From Lichenostomus cassidix (lineage: Eukaryota; Chordata; Aves; Passeriformes; Meliphagidae), in the NCBI GenBank assembly GCA_008360975.2, contig VLJF02000851.1:1-64000 (forward strand): a stretch of 64,000 bases of DNA. Direction: 5' to 3'. This document shows positions 46,481 to 60,084 of this stretch, in pieces. Position numbers and translations under genes: made by a program. The stretch's first letter is position 1; each line of letters starts with the position of its first letter. Below the pieces are notes generated by a model. The model worked only from the letters and a program-made list of their open reading frames with translations. It made no database searches and was not told the origin of the DNA.

Positions 46481-49400
46481 ACAGTTCAGTAATGCCTTGA
46501 TAAAGAACCCTTCGCTGAGCTCTGCTTGGTCACAAACACATCACCACCCACGCACGGGCCCAGCCAGCTCCTCTTTTTCCCTGCCTACAGCCCAACCCGC
46601 TTTTCATCCCTCTGCATGGCTCAACATGCCTGTTATCTCACTTTCAGAGCAAGTTGGCAGTCCTAAGTGCAGCCAGCATGAAACATGGCTGTGACTAAAG
46701 CCCATCTCTCTGGTCCTGTGAACAGCGATCCAAAAAGAGCCCCTCGGAGCTCTCCTGGAGCAGCTCCTCCCTCTCAGTGAGACCTCTCCGAGCTGGGAAA
46801 TCTCTTCTTTGCTGCACTCAGGGATCCCCAAACAACGAGGGACCCTGGGCTGATCCACTCACTCCTCGAGGCTCAACCCTTTGTCTGCTGGGGAGATGGC
46901 AAATCATCTGGAGTGAGCATTTAGTGTACTCGAGGAGATTTCCTGACAGGCACTGACTCTGTGCACACTGTGCCTGTGGTCTGGAAATTGTGTCAGAAAT
47001 TCTGCTCTGAGGAGTTTCAGTGCCTCAGACATCTGAGTAAGACTGGCCTGTAAGTGAGGTTAAATCAGTTATAAGCCAAGTTAAATGCTGCTAAGTGTTG
47101 CTCCTCTGTTGAATTGTTAAATGAAGGATTAAGGTTAAATGTTGCTAAGTGTAATTCCTCTGTTGAATTGTTAAGACATCAGTTAAGGCATAAGTTAAAA
47201 GGATCAGATAAGTTACAGTACTGGTAAACTGGGAATGGGGAAGGAAGTTGTTTAACTTAGGAGTTTTCATTCTCCTGCTCAGGTCTCTCTGATAACAAAT
47301 CCAATTAATTTCACTGCTGTTCCATCTGTAGCACAGGCCAAGTCTGCCCTAAGCACTGAGATTGTCAGGAGAAAGACAATTTAGGTGTAAATTCAGGTGT
47401 AAAGTCCAGTGCACAGAGGGTTAAATATGCAGCTTCATGTGTAAACAAGGACACAATAAAAGATAATAAAAGCTCACCAGGAAGGTCAAAACTACCTGGC
47501 ATTGTTTGACAGGAAAATTCTGTGATAATGTGATAATTAAACAACAGAGATTCCAGGGCACTGAGCATTCCATAGTGGTAAACTCCTTGACATTTCATGA
47601 GAGGTAAATCTGACCCCAAATAAAACCCCAAATATTCAGGAGATGACTAAACTCAAAGTGACAGCAAATAGAGATGAAATCAGCTACCAGGGAGGGGAGG
47701 ATTGCTATGGGGATCAGTTCTTCAACCTTCATTAGGAAGATTGAGAACAAATCCAAGTCCATTTGATAAAAGGATGGACTTTGGGATCCTCAGGTGAAAC
47801 CCAGGACTCCCCTGGGCTCTTTCTCCTGCAACAGCAGAGAAATTGGGAAGAGAACCAGAAGGTTCTGCCTCTGGGAAATGGAAAATTGGGATTTTTGGTA
47901 GGCACAGGAGCTGTTTATTCCAAATTAAACATCCTGCAAGGGGAATGAAGTGGTGACTTTGTCACAGCTGTCAGTGAAATGAGCTCCTTTTCCATCTAAT
48001 TGAATTCAAACTGGGGAAATGATGGAGAACTCATGGATTTTTGCACTGCCCAGCTCTCCAGAACCATTAGTAGGAGGGAATTTACTGGAAAAAGGGTTTG
48101 AAATTCTCTGAGGTCAAAATTCTGGATTTTGAAATTCCCAAGGTTAAATTCAACTGAGCAGGAATTTAACTGTGAGGGAGCTGCAGACTTGCCTTGGCAT
48201 GATCAGGGCATGGATCAGGAATTATTGATTATGGTATTGACTTTGAAATTACCCATAAAGATTTTCTTGTTTTGGCTGATCATACTCAGACTGTGTTCTG
48301 CAAAACTAAAGCAAGAATTGATAATTCTGGCTCTGGGCTTGGGAGATCCCAGAGATCTTTTGAATTATTCGTTTCTGAGAGACAAAATCTTTCCCAAGGA
48401 ATTCTGGCACAATTCCCAGTGGCTCAGGGGTGAATCACTGCCAAGTTTCCTGAACAGATCAATGATCTGAGTCAAGGATGGCCCAGCTGTTCATGAGGAG
48501 TCACAGCCATGGAGCTGCTAAATCAGGATCCCAAAATTCCTTCTGGGACAGAGCCTGAGGTCTGTGGGACACAGGTGGGACAGAAGGGTTTGGGACACAA
48601 GAGAAGCCACTAACTGAGCTCAGTCCTGTTATACATTGGGACAGGAAATTACCTTTGAAATTCAAAATCCTGCTCTGCTTCTCTTCTTCTTCCAAAAACA
48701 CTCCAGGACATGAGTGGCTGCAAACTGAAAAAGTTTATTTCAGGCCAACCAGATTTAAAATCCAAGCCTGACAGAGAACCCAGACTGGAAACAACACAGA
48801 AAGAAATAACTTTTTTTTTGCAACAGAAAATGCATTGCAGGATTTGCATTCCCCACCCTGAAGAAGGTGATTTAATCTAAAGCTTTACCATGAGGTGTTT
48901 GAGCACAGAAGGACTAAATGGTTGTTCTAACATGGACATTGCAACTGAGGGACAGAAAAGTAAATATTTGGAGGATTGTAAGTGTGGTTTGCCTTAGTGC
49001 ACTCTGAGCAGAGAGAGCTTTGTTATCAGCAGAGTTCATGTTCATCTAAGCCTACAGCAAGTGCAAACCAAGCTGAAGTTTCCATTCTGCACTGCAGACC
49101 ACAAATGAGAACCAAACAGGATGAAAATAACGACATGACTCTGCTCCGAGCCAAAAAAACAGCAGCGAGAGAGAGAGAGAGAGAGAAGGAGCACACATTT
49201 TGGTTTCACAAGGTATCACCCTACCAGATATTAAAGCATCACCGAACATGGTGTGAGAGTTTCTCAGTGAACTGAAGCATTAAATTCTAGACAGGGTTTA
49301 AGACAGGAATTAATTCCAAAATGACTGAAACTGTTCCTGCAAAGACTCAGAAGTGTGGCACATGTAGAAGAAATAACCCAATACTGTGAATAAAGAATTG

Positions 49401-50150
49401 AGGCTCTCAAATCTGGAAATTCCCCAGAAGGTTTTTGGTAAATTGACTTCAAAGAATTTCTGTGTATGGAGAGCTATAAATGTCTTTCAATTGGTGCAAT
49501 TTCCAGATGGCCTGAAGTGTTTCCCTGCAAAAAAAGGGTATGAAAATATCGTTAAATCAAATCATTCCCCACTTTGGACCTCCTCCAGGAATGTCCTCAG
49601 CCAGAGGGTCCCATTTTATAGCAAGAACAGTGGGACAAGTCAGCAAGGCTTTGGGAACTCTGTGGGATTTACCCACTCCACATTGGCCACAGAAATGGAA
49701 AAAGGATGAATTCTATTATTTATTTATAACTGAGTAAATCAGGAATCCTTACTGGCTTGGGAATAAGAGCTCCTAGTTTTTGTTGTGAATAAAGATCCAA
49801 CCCAGGGGCAGAGGAATAATTCAAGTCCTGTCGTCAGCTGCTTTACTGTTGGCTTTCTCAAACCTCGAACACACCAGACATAAACGTCAGCCAGAGTTCA
49901 ATAACTTCCTCCTATTTTGTGGTAAAACAATTACTGTGGGCATTTGTCCAGAACTGGACAGAGCAGGGCAGGAATTCCAACAGGACTCAGGAGCACCTCA
50001 AGGGCTCTGCCCTGACTGCTCTCCAGCCCGAGGGGAAAGGACTCTGCCAGCTGTTGTCACCCAGAGCCACACGGTGACGCTGGACAGCATTTCATGGGGG
50101 ATTTATTCTGGAATTAAAAACACTCCAGGTCTGTGGATAATCAGATTATT
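46481..50150. repeat. Spacer block C
   Basis: Third spacer copy, uninterrupted. Left end (46481-46700) is closest to block D. Contains a (ga)n run near 49170. No gene recognised. Confidence 0.85.
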
Positions 50151-50154
50151 TTCT

Positions 50155-50515
50155 GAAGGCCTCGCTGGCTGCTGGAGGCTGCACGGGCAGACTGGGAGCA
50201 CTGGGAGCACTGGGAAGAGGCTCTGGCTCGCCTGAAGCCCCCGGGGCAGGGGCAGCAGGGCAAGGGACAGGGCTGCAGGTGCTGAGGGGACACGAGGGAC
50301 AGCACGGCCTTGACAAGCGTTTATTGCAAAAGGAAAAAAATAATGCAGGAAACAACACCATTGGTACTATAAAGACTTATGGAGGTCATTCAAGGATTCT
50401 CCCAGAATCCTCTGAGTTAGAAGGGACCCACAAGGATGCAGTCCAACCCTTAAGCAAATGGCCCCATTGGGGTCAAATCACGACTTTGGCATTATCAGAA
50501 CCTTAACCCAGTCAA
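50155..50515 (-). mobile_element. Flank module and SINE 3' of lectin C
   Basis: Module 50155-50345 with minus-strand AATAAA (gcgtttattgcaaaagg), SINE 50350-50515. Confidence 0.65.
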
Positions 50516-51395
50516 GGTCACATTCATAAGGCAGTAAATTTTTCAGAGCTGAATCCACAAGGACATACAAGTAGATACGTGTATGTTAAGTAAATGTTAA
50601 GTGAGTATACTGAGTGCAAGAGAAACACAATGACTTTTGTGATGCTTTCAGAAGGAGAAAGAGAGAAAGGAGGGGTCAAATAGAAAACCCAAATCTATTT
50701 CAGCTTTTGCCCTCTTCCCACCAGCACAGTGCCTGTTGAGGGCTGAAGGCTGAACTCTAATTCAAATTCAAATTGTGGAGTGAATGTAGGTAACAGCTCT
50801 GGCCTGATGGCTTGTCAGCTAAGATGTACAAGCATGCATTTGAAACCAGCACAGAAATCACTGAATCATCCCATGAAGCACCTTCACCCTGGAGGGGGCT
50901 TTGGGGGTCTCCAAAGACCACCAGGACATACAGAGAATGCGTGGTGCACATGCTAGTGATATAATGACTTTTGAGAAATTATAACCACTCCTATCCTGGG
51001 GAATGTGATGAATATTCATGAATTTTACCTGTAACACTGTGTCTTTGCGGTACTGAGGTGTGTTTGGTGGAAACAACGCATCTGGTGCATAGAATAAAGC
51101 AAATACCCACTGCTCTGACTTGGACTCTGAAGTGTCTCTGGGCTTGATGGGGGTGAATCAAAAGAACCCCCAGGCCCAGCCCAGGCAGCCAAACATCAGC
51201 TTTCTTATCATCTCCTCCTCCTGCAGGTTCATCTCCCACAGCACAGGCACTGAAGGGACTCTAAAAAGTGCACTGAGGTGACTCTGAGAGTCAGCGCAAG
51301 GCAGATGCTGCAGTTGAGGAAGGAACTCCCCGTGCTGGGGAAAGAAGCAAAGCTGTGGCTACCCAGCGTGACGAAGGGGCTCTGTTCATCCTCTT

Positions 51396-53156
51396 TCATC
51401 TAACGTGAGCTTGGGGTCTGCTGCATAGATATGGCATGTCATTGGAACAACTCCCACTCCAGAGCACATTCTCAGCCAGGAACACACACTCTGCATTGCC
51501 CAGGAGACGAACCCTGCAGGGAGGAGCAGAGACAGCGCTGGAATCTCAGTGAAACACCTTGTGCCCCTGTGCCCCCCAGGCCCTGCCTGTGCCCCCAGGA
51601 CTCACGAGGAGTTGAAGTTGCTGCCATCCACCCACTGCAGCCGCTGGTCCTGTCTGTGCAGCCCGAGCCAGTAATTGACGTTCCTGCTGAAGCGGAACAG
51701 GAACTCCTGGGAAGGAGAGAGGAGCAAACAATGGGAGCTGCACCACTGGCCCAGGAGCTCCCCAGGCTCCCCTCAGCCACCCCAAACCCCTCACTCACCA
51801 TTTCCTTGTCCTTAAGCACAGCCAGGGAGGCCCTGACCTCAGAGCACCGAGACTTAGCCTGATCCCAGCTCCCCACATCACTGGAGAGGAAGTAGCAGAT
51901 CCCGTGATACCCAATCCAGCCATCGGGACACGCCAGAAGCCAAGGAGTGTCAGCAATAACTGCAGTAACCGGAGTGTCTCTTTGTCTTCTCCCTGCAGAG
52001 CGAACAGAAGGTCTGAGGATTCTCCCCTCACGGAGCAGCCCGAGCTCCCATTGGCTGGTTTTCCCGCTCAGACACCACCGCCCCCAGCGATTGGCTGATT
52101 CAGCCGTCACTCCTCGTTCTCCCGCGCGCTGATTGGTCAGAGCGGGGCTGAGGGACGATCCCGGCCGTGAGGGAGCAGTGAGCCCGCAGTGCCCCGAGGG
52201 GTTGGGCTGAGGCTGCTGCTCCTCCTTACCTGACACAGCAGCCAAGGACACCGCCAGAGCCACAGCCAGGAGCAGGAGCAGAGTCAGCACAGCCAGGGTG
52301 AGCACGGGATGGGATCTGATCCACTCAACAGGAGCTGGAAAGAGCCACAGCCCGTGAGCATGGAGCTGTCCTGAGCAGGAAGGAACCTCCAGCCCATTTG
52401 CCCCTCACTGAACTGGAAGCAGGAGAGATAAAGGACAGGGACACTGACCGGGGACAAACATGGACACAGCCAGGGGACAGGGGGGAGAGGCTGCAGCAGC
52501 AGAACTGCCGAGGGCCAGAGGCACCCAGAGCTGTCAGTCCCAGCAGAGCACAAGGCCTCTTCCAGAGCCCTGGACACAGCCACACCTTGCCAGCCCTGTG
52601 CTCCTGGGGTGACACTGTCCATTGTCCCCTCCCTAGAGGCCACAGCACTGGCCCTGCGCTCACCCAGATATCCTCTGAGGGTCTTTCTGTGTGTGACTCC
52701 CATTGTTGATCCATCCTGGGCATCCTCATGAATCCCAACAATGGCTTTGTCTTTCCTTGGTCTTGTTTCAGGCTCACAAATCGAATCTCTCCAGTTGTGC
52801 TCAGCAGGATGTGGCACCTGAGGCAGGTCTGGGTGCTCAGTTCCTGACCTGTCCTCAGGATTCAGGAGATCCTTTGCACTGTCATAGATGGAGCCATAGG
52901 CACTGTCCTGGACTTGACTCGTTACAGACACAGGACTGTCACTGTTTAGTTTCTGATAAACAGGATCTTGAACCTGAACAAAGCCCACAGCAGCCTGTGC
53001 ATCACTGGTACCGATTCCACTCTTCATATCTTGACTCACTGCACACTTAGAAGAGAGATCTTTCTCAGGAGACATCAGCACTGATGGTACACAAACACGG
53101 AGCTGAGTTTCCTGTGCAGTTTCACAGCCGCTGCCCTGGCTGACTGTGGAGCACAC
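51396..53156 (-). CDS. Lectin C: CLEC2-like lectin, A-type
   Basis: Exons 53156-52664, 52334-52230, 51992-51799, 51706-51606 and 51513-51396; phases 1,1,0,2; about 336 residues. The tail (164 residues) aligns with lectin A without gaps for 108 residues, then has one 47-residue repeat instead of two. The 141-base difference between the two tail exons is exactly 47 codons. Tail tyrosines occur in DPVYQKL and DSAYGSIYD; VYQKL is only a weak ITIM-like match. CTLD: LACPDGWIGYHGICYF, SRCSEVRASL (others [10 protein letters not shown]), WLGLHRQDQRLQW; last exon ends RPQAHVR before TGA. Confidence 0.88.
52045..52165 (-). promoter_or_regulatory. Internal CCAAT module, lectin C intron 2
   Basis: Three boxes intact (cccattggctgg, gcgattggctgatt, gctgattggtcag on plus). 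Confidence 0.55.
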
Positions 53157-53169
53157 GATGAGAGGCCCT

Positions 53170-53867
53170 GGCTGGTGCTGGCTCTGGAGGGCGCTGCCAG
53201 CTCAGCCCTGCCCTGTCTCTGCTCCCCGGCAGCACCTGGGGACACAAACACAGTGTCAGAGACCTCCGGGCCCAGCTCGGCCCTGCAGCCCCAACCCCTC
53301 TGGCTGTGTAGCTCCGGGCTGGGACAGTTAGGGACAGGCAGGGACAGTTAGGGATAGTTAGGGACAGGCAGGGACAGCGCCCGGGAGCTGCCGAGTGCGG
53401 GAACAGGGCAGCTGCGGATCAGGCTCAGCCTGCCGGGGGAAGAACCAGCAGCCCTGAGGGGCTCAGCATTGTCCCCTGCATGCCCTGCGCTGAGGGTTGG
53501 AGCTCAGGGACAGCGAGTGAAGGCAGCGCCCGGTCGGGTCATGGTTTGGACAGGAGGCGCAGCTTGGCAGGGAAGGCGGAAAGGGGAGCGCAGCGCGGCG
53601 GGGGGAGGATCCACGGAAAACACCTCAAGCTGCTCTCTTCTCCTCCAGGGCTCTTCGCCTGGAGGATACATTGAAGTTCCTCCCGTCCCACCCCAGCCCC
53701 GGGCACGGACATCTCCCGCTGCACCAGGGGCTCCCAGCCCGGTCCTGCATGGCCAGAAACAGTCCCGGGGACAGCAGAGACACCTCTATGCTACCCACAG
53801 CGAGCGGGACAAGCCAGCGCTGCTCCGGCATCACCGGCAAGGAGACCGCGGGCAGCCGCTCCCTCAG
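53170..53867 (-). promoter_or_regulatory. A-type half of the lectin C CpG promoter
   Basis: Co-linear with 34620-35315 upstream of lectin A (ggctggtgctggctctggag, cagggacagttagggaca repeats). Ends abruptly at ccgctccctcag, where lectin A continues cggcctcaggcc. Confidence 0.6.
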
Positions 53868-54106
53868 GGATGGAACTGGCTCCCAGTCAGTCCTCCCAAT
53901 TTAATATTTTTACAGCTGTTTTATTAATAACACACACAGAGAGAGCATCCAGCCAGCATTTGTTGGAGACACCTCAGGAAAAACCAAGGATGTAAATAAC
54001 AGATGGAGAAGGAAAAATCTCCCAAACAGGCACTGATATATTCCCATTTAAATAGACAGATTGGAGATAAACATTCTGGAGAGGAGAGGAGAGGAGAGGA
54101 GAGGAG
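53868..54106. other. 239-base insertion within the lectin C CpG promoter
   Basis: Sequence unlike the flanking CpG island and not seen elsewhere in the window. AT-rich, with tttattaataacacacacag and ending in gagaggagaggagagg repeats. Left of it the promoter is A-type, right of it B-type. Origin not recognised. Confidence 0.75.
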
Positions 54107-54530
54107 AGGCCAGCGGCAACACGGCGCCACAGCCAGGGAGGGAGGGAGGGAGGGAGACGGGAGAAGGAAGCCGCCACAGCCCCCCTGCCGCCCCCTGCAT
54201 CCCCTCCATCCGCCCGCAGCGAGCCCCGAGCCCCGGCACAAGGCAGCGCGGCTCCCACCTGCGCTGGGACAGCCTCTCCGAGCTCCGCCGCCGCCTCCCC
54301 GGGCTCTGCGCTCCGCTCCGGTCACTGCCGCCGCTCTGGAGTTCCGGAGATGCTCCGGTACCTGCGCTGTCAATTGCAAAGAACTTGAGTTTTGTCCCAG
54401 ATAGCAATTATACAGACCAGCTCTGACCAATCCAAACGCGAAACCGAGGAGTGGCAGGAGGATCAGCCAATAGCAGTGACACGCCCCTAGACACGCCGTC
54501 GCCGCCGAGGCAGTTTCGTGGTTTTTTCTC
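54107..54530 (-). promoter_or_regulatory. B-type half of the lectin C CpG promoter
   Basis: Near-identical to 46053-46480 (cggcgccacagccagggagg, then the first-exon module and ctgaccaatccaaacgcg). Confidence 0.65.
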
Positions 54531-57500
54531 GGCTGCAGCAACAGTTCAGTAATGCCTTGATAAAGACCCCCTTCGCTGAGCTCTGCTTGGTCACAAACAC
54601 ATCACCACCCACGCACGGGCCCAACCAGCTCCTCTTTTCCCCACCAACAGCCCAACCCGCTTTTTATCCCTCTGCATGGCTCAACATGGCTGTTATCTCA
54701 CTTTCAGAGCAAGTTGGCAGCCCTAAGTGTAGCCAGCATGAAACATGGCTGTGACTAAAGCCCATCTCTCTGGTCCTGTGAACAGCGATCCAAAAGAAGC
54801 CCCTCGGAGCTCTCCTGGAGCAGCTCCTCCCTCTGAGTGAGACCTCTCCGAGCTGGGAAATTTCTTTGCTGCACTCAGGGATCCCCAAATAACAAAGTGA
54901 CCCTGGGCTGATCCCCACACTCCTCGAGGCTCCACCTTTGCCTGCTGGGGAGATGGCAAATCATCCGGAGTGAGCATTTAGTGTACTCGAGGAGATTTCC
55001 TGACAGGAACTGACTCTGTCTGTGAACAAACACTGTCCCTGTGCTCTGGAAAACGTGTTAGAAATTCTGCTCTGAGGAGTTTCAGTGCCTCAGACATCTG
55101 AGTAAGTCAGGCCTGTGAGGTTAAGTCAGAGTTACAAGCCAAGTTCAATGCTGCTAAGTGTTGCTCCTCTGTTGAATTGTCAAATGAAGGTTTAAGGTTA
55201 AATGTTGCTAAGTGTAATTCCTCTGTTGAATTGTTAAGCCATCAGTTAAGGCATAAGTTAAAAGAATAAGATAAGTTAAAGTACTGGTAAACTCTTAAAC
55301 TGGGAATGGGGAAGGAAGTTGTTTAACTTAGGAGTTTTCATTCTCCTGCTCTGGTCTCTCTGATAACAAATCCAATTAATTTCACTGCTGTTCCATCTGT
55401 AGCACAGGCCAAGTCTGCCCTAAGCACTGAGATTGTCAGGAGAAAGACAATTTAGGTGTAAATTCAGGTGCACTCAGTCCAGTGCACAGAGGGTTAAATA
55501 TGCAGCTTCATGTGTAAACAAGGACACAATAAAAGATAATAAAAGCTCACCAGGAAGGTGAAAACTGCCGGCATTGTTTGACAGGAAAATTCTGTGATAA
55601 TGTGACAATTAAACAACAGAGATTCCAGGGCACTGAGCATTCCATAGTGGTAAACTCCTTGAAACTTCATGAGAGGTAAATCTGACCCCAAATAAAACCC
55701 CAAATATTCAGGAGATGACCAAACTGAGAGTGATAGCAATTAGAGATGAAATCAGCTACCAGGGAGGGGAGGATTGCTATGGGGATCAGTTCTTCAACCT
55801 TCATTAGGAAGACTGAGAACAAACCAAGTCCATTTGATAAAAGGATGGACTTTGGGACCCTCAGGTGAAACCCAGGACTCCTCTGAGCTCTTTCTCCTGC
55901 AACAGCAGAGAAATTGTGAAGAGAACCAGAAGTTTCTGCCTGTGGGAAATGGAAAATTGGGATTTTTGGTAGGCACAGGAGCTGTTTATTCCAAATTAAA
56001 CACCCTGTGAAGGGAATGAAGTGGTGACTTTGTCACAACTGTCAGGGAAATGAGCTCCTTTTCCATCTAATTGAATTCAAACTGGGGAAATGATGGATAA
56101 TTCATGGATTTTTGCACTGCCCAGCTCTCCAGAACCATTATTAGGAGGGAATTTACTGGGAAAAGGGTTTGAAATTCTCTGAGGTCAAAATTCTGGATTT
56201 TGAAATCCTCTAGGTTAAATTCAACTGAGCAGGAGACATAAACTGTGAGGGAGCTGCAGACCTTCCTTGGCATGGTCAGGGCATGGATCAGAAATTATTA
56301 TGGTACTGACTTTGAAATTACCCATAAAGATTTTATTGTTTTGGCTGATCATACTCAGACTGTGTTCTGCAAAACTTAAGCAAGAATTGATAATTCTGGC
56401 TCTGGCCTTGGGAGATCCCAGAGATCTTTTGAATTATTCGTTTCTGAGAGACAAAATCTTTCCCATGGAATTCTGGCACAATTCCCAGTGGTTCAGGGGT
56501 GAATCACTGCCAAGTTTCCTGAACAGATCAATGATCTGAGTCAAGGATGGCCCAGCTGTTCATGAGGAGTCACAGCCATGGAGCTGCTAAATCAGGATCC
56601 CAAAATTCCCTCTGGGACAGAGCCTGAGGTCTGTGGGACACAGGTGGGACAGAAGGGTTTGGGACACAAGAGGAGACACTGACTGAGCTCAGTCCTGTTG
56701 TACAATGGGAGAGGAAATTACCTTTGAAATTCAAAATCCTGCTGTGCTTCTGACTCCAAAAGCAGAAACAGTCCAAACAATCACAAGAAGTTATTCTAGC
56801 CCGGCTGTGTTTAAAGGCAAGCCTGACAGAGAACCCAGACTGGAAATGGCACAGAAAGAAATAACTTTTTTTTGCAACAGAAAATGCATTGCAGGATTTG
56901 CATTCCCCACCCTGAAGGAGGTGATTTAATCTAAAGTTTTGCCATGAGGTGTTTCAGCACAGAAGGACTAAATGGTTGTTCTAACATGGACATTGGAGCT
57001 GAGGGAAAGAAAAATAAACATCTGCAGGGACTGTAAGTGTGTTTTGACTTAGTGCACTCTGAGCACAGAGAGCTTTGTTATCAGCAGAGTTCATGTTCAT
57101 CTAAACCTACAGCAAGTGCAAACCAAGCTGAAGTTTCCGTTCTGCAGACCACAAAAGAAAACCAAACAGCATGAAAATGACATGACTTGGCTCAGGGTCA
57201 AAAAAAACCGCAGAATGAGAGAGAGAGAGAGAAGGAGCCCACATGTGCTAGTTTCATAAGAGATGACTCTAACCATTTATTAAACCTGAGAACATGGTGT
57301 GAGAGATTGTCAGTGAACAGAAGTGTTAAATTCTAGACAGGGCTTAAGACAGGAATTAACTCCAAAATGACTGAAACTGTTCCTGCAAAGACTCAGAAGT
57401 GTGGCACATGTAGAAGAAATAACCCAAATACTGTGAATAAAGAATTGGGACTCTCAAATCTGGAAATTGCCCAGGAGGTTTTTGGTAAATTGACTTCAAA

Positions 57501-58205
57501 AAATTTCTGTGTATTGAGAGCGATAATTGTCTTTTAATTGGTGCAATTTCCAGATGGCCTGAAGTGTTTCCCTGCAAAAAAAGGGAATGAAAATATCGTT
57601 AAATCAAATCATTGCACACTTTGGAGCTCCTCCAGGAATGTCCTCAGCCAGAGGATCCCATTTCATAGCAAGAACAGTGGGACAAGTCAGCAAGGCTTTG
57701 GGAACTCTGTGGGATTTACCCACTCCACATTGGCCACAGAAATGGAAAAAGGATAAATTCTATTTTTAATGTATAACTGAGTAAAATCTGTCAGGAATCC
57801 TCACTGGTTTGGGGAACGAGAGATTTCAATTCTTTGTTGAGAATAAAGATCCAACCCAGGGGCAGAGGAATAATTCAATTCCTGTTGTCAGCTCCTTTAT
57901 TGTTGGCTTTCTCAAACCTCAACCACACCAGACATAAACGTCAACCAGAGTTCAATAACTCCCTCCTATTTTTGGGTAAAACAATTACTGAGGATTTTTG
58001 TCCAGAACTGGACACAGCAGGGCAGGAATTCCACCAGGATTCAGGGACACCTCTATGGCTCTGCCCTGAGTGCTCTCCAGCCCGAGGGGAAAGGACTCTG
58101 CCAGCTGTTGTCACCCAGAGCCACACGGTGACACTGGGCAGCATTTCATGGGGGATTTATTCTGGAATTAAAAACACTCCAGGTCTGTGGATAATCAGAT
58201 TATTT
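54531..58205. repeat. Spacer block D
   Basis: Fourth spacer copy, uninterrupted; no LTR at the site occupied in block B. A segment near 56760-56815 differs (cagtccaaacaatcacaaga) from the aacactccaggacatgagtg of the other three. No gene recognised. Confidence 0.85.
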
Positions 58206-59240
58206 TCTGTGGACAATGGGATTTTTGCCCCAAAACCCAACAGGGTTGAGGGAGAAGGAGTAACTTTGTATCTGCAGTTGGACACACTTTAAAAACTGAT
58301 GTTGGGTATATTGTAATTGACATTGGCTACATGTTAATTGAAGTTAGATACATTGTGATTGAGGATGGATATGTTGTAATTGCAACTGTAATTGCAACAC
58401 CTGTCTGTTCTGGGTGTGTCCTGATCCCATGGCAGAATCCTTGTGACACTTTGGGCTGGGACTGCTCCAAAAAGACACAGAATCACAAAAAAAGGGGAGA
58501 CTTGATCAAGAACAGACAATAGAAAATTTCAGTTCCCTTACAGGTGCTGCAGGGAGCTTAAAGATTAACTAGCAGGTAGAGAAAAGGGCATAAAGGCATG
58601 CTACAGGATGATAAACATAGATGAAACCAGGGCAGGAACAGAGAAAGAGAACTACAGTGAGAGTTTGGCCAAGTTATGAAATGAGAAGCAATTTCGAGGA
58701 AAGCTGAGCTGTAACATCAGTGAGTGAAACCACCAGAAACCCCTTTAGATGACCCTCCAGGACCACAAATGGACTCTAAACAGGAGGTGGATGGATGGAA
58801 ATGAGTACCAGAAAAAGTTTATTAATTAGTCAGGAAGTGCCTCGTATTGAATATGTGTGATCCGGGTGGAACAAATACCCCATTCGGAAGTTTTACCCCA
58901 CACATCAGATTAAAGAAGAGATCCTCAGGGGTGTGTTCAGCACCAATAAAGAATGGCTGCTTTCAAATCCTTCAAAATTAGAAGCATTATTAGAAAGCTC
59001 ATTTTCTGGCTAATTTTGGTATCAAGGTCACAGAGAGGAATCCTTGTCCTGCTCCAGCCTGGGGTCTCTCCCAGGGGACACAACCCCTCAGAAAAGGCTG
59101 CTCAGGCGAGGATCCCCCACAGGCCCAAAAATCCCGAGGTTCTGCGGGGGCTTCCCACGGCCTCTCTGAGGCATCTCCTGCTCCACCCTCTGGGCTCCTG
59201 CCGGGGCTGCAGGGAGCTCTCTGCTCCATCCCGGACTCAC
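58206..59240. repeat. B/D-specific segment, copy D
   Basis: Counterpart of 40016-41093, including the tacattgtaattg repeats (58270-58395). Confidence 0.8.
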
Positions 59241-59304
59241 CCACAGCGGTTCCTTGGCCTCCTGCCCGGCCCGGGACATTCCAGAGCCATCGCGCAACCG
59301 ACAT
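59241..59304 (-). other. Orphan short first exon (unit D)
   Basis: Minus-strand ATG at 59304 (ATGTCGGTTGCGCGATGG), 64 open bases, donor gtgagt, phase 1. The protein differs from the unit B copy by one residue (MSVARW versus MSIARW). No second exon recognised. Confidence 0.4.
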
Positions 59305-59374
59305 TTCGAAGAAAGATCAGCGGAGCGCCGCTTCCCTCAGGGAAACTCCGCCTACACGTGCAAAGCCCGCCCCT

Positions 59375-59515
59375 CGCTCCCATTGGCTGATTTTCCCGCC
59401 CAAAGCCAGACCCTAGATCTCATTGGCTGATTCGCCCACCCGAAAGCCCGCCCTACCTCCGATTGGCTGATTCTGCCGCCACTCCTCATTCTCGAACTCT
59501 GATTGGTCAGAACGC
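59375..59515 (-). promoter_or_regulatory. Four-CCAAT array upstream of the orphan exon (unit D)
   Basis: Near-identical to 41200-41365; all four boxes preserved. Confidence 0.55.
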
Positions 59516-59719
59516 GGCTGAGGGACAATCCCGCCTTGTCCCCACATCGCTTTCATTTCCCCCAAAAAGCCAAAATCTCCCCAAACCTCTTGGGCTGAGC
59601 GGAGGAACGGACAGGGTTTGGGCAGAAAACTCCCAAATCGTTGTTCCCCAGGCTGGGAAGGACAAACGGAACCCAACTGATTCGGGAGCTCCCAGCAGCT
59701 CCTCTCTGCCGGGCCAGCT

Positions 59720-60080
59720 GAAGGCCTCGCTGGCTGCTGGAGGCTGCACGGGCAGACTGGGAGCACTGGGAGCACTGGGAAGAGGCTCTGGCTCGGCTGA
59801 AGCCCCCGGGGCAGGGGGAGCAGGGCAAGGGACACGAGGGACACGGAAGATTTCATAAGCATTTATTTTAAAAAAATAAGAATATTATAAAGAATGCTAC
59901 AGTAACAGCAACATTGGCACCATAAATACTGATGGAGGTCACACAACAACATCTCACACACTCCTCTGAGTTGGAGGAAACCCACAAGGATTAGTGCAAC
60001 TCCTAAGGGAATGGCACCTGTAGGTTCCAATCACAACCCTGGCATTATTTTGCACTCTGCTCCCACAAAGGTCACATTAC
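59720..60080 (-). mobile_element. Flank module and SINE 3' of lectin D
   Basis: Module 59720-59870 (cataagcatttattttaaaa), SINE 59905-60080. Confidence 0.65.
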
Positions 60081-60084
60081 CATG

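Noticed and set aside
49160..49190. (GA)n runs at 39050, 49170 and 57220 as special repeats
   Set aside because: Short simple repeats shared by the spacer blocks; ordinary microsatellite variation.
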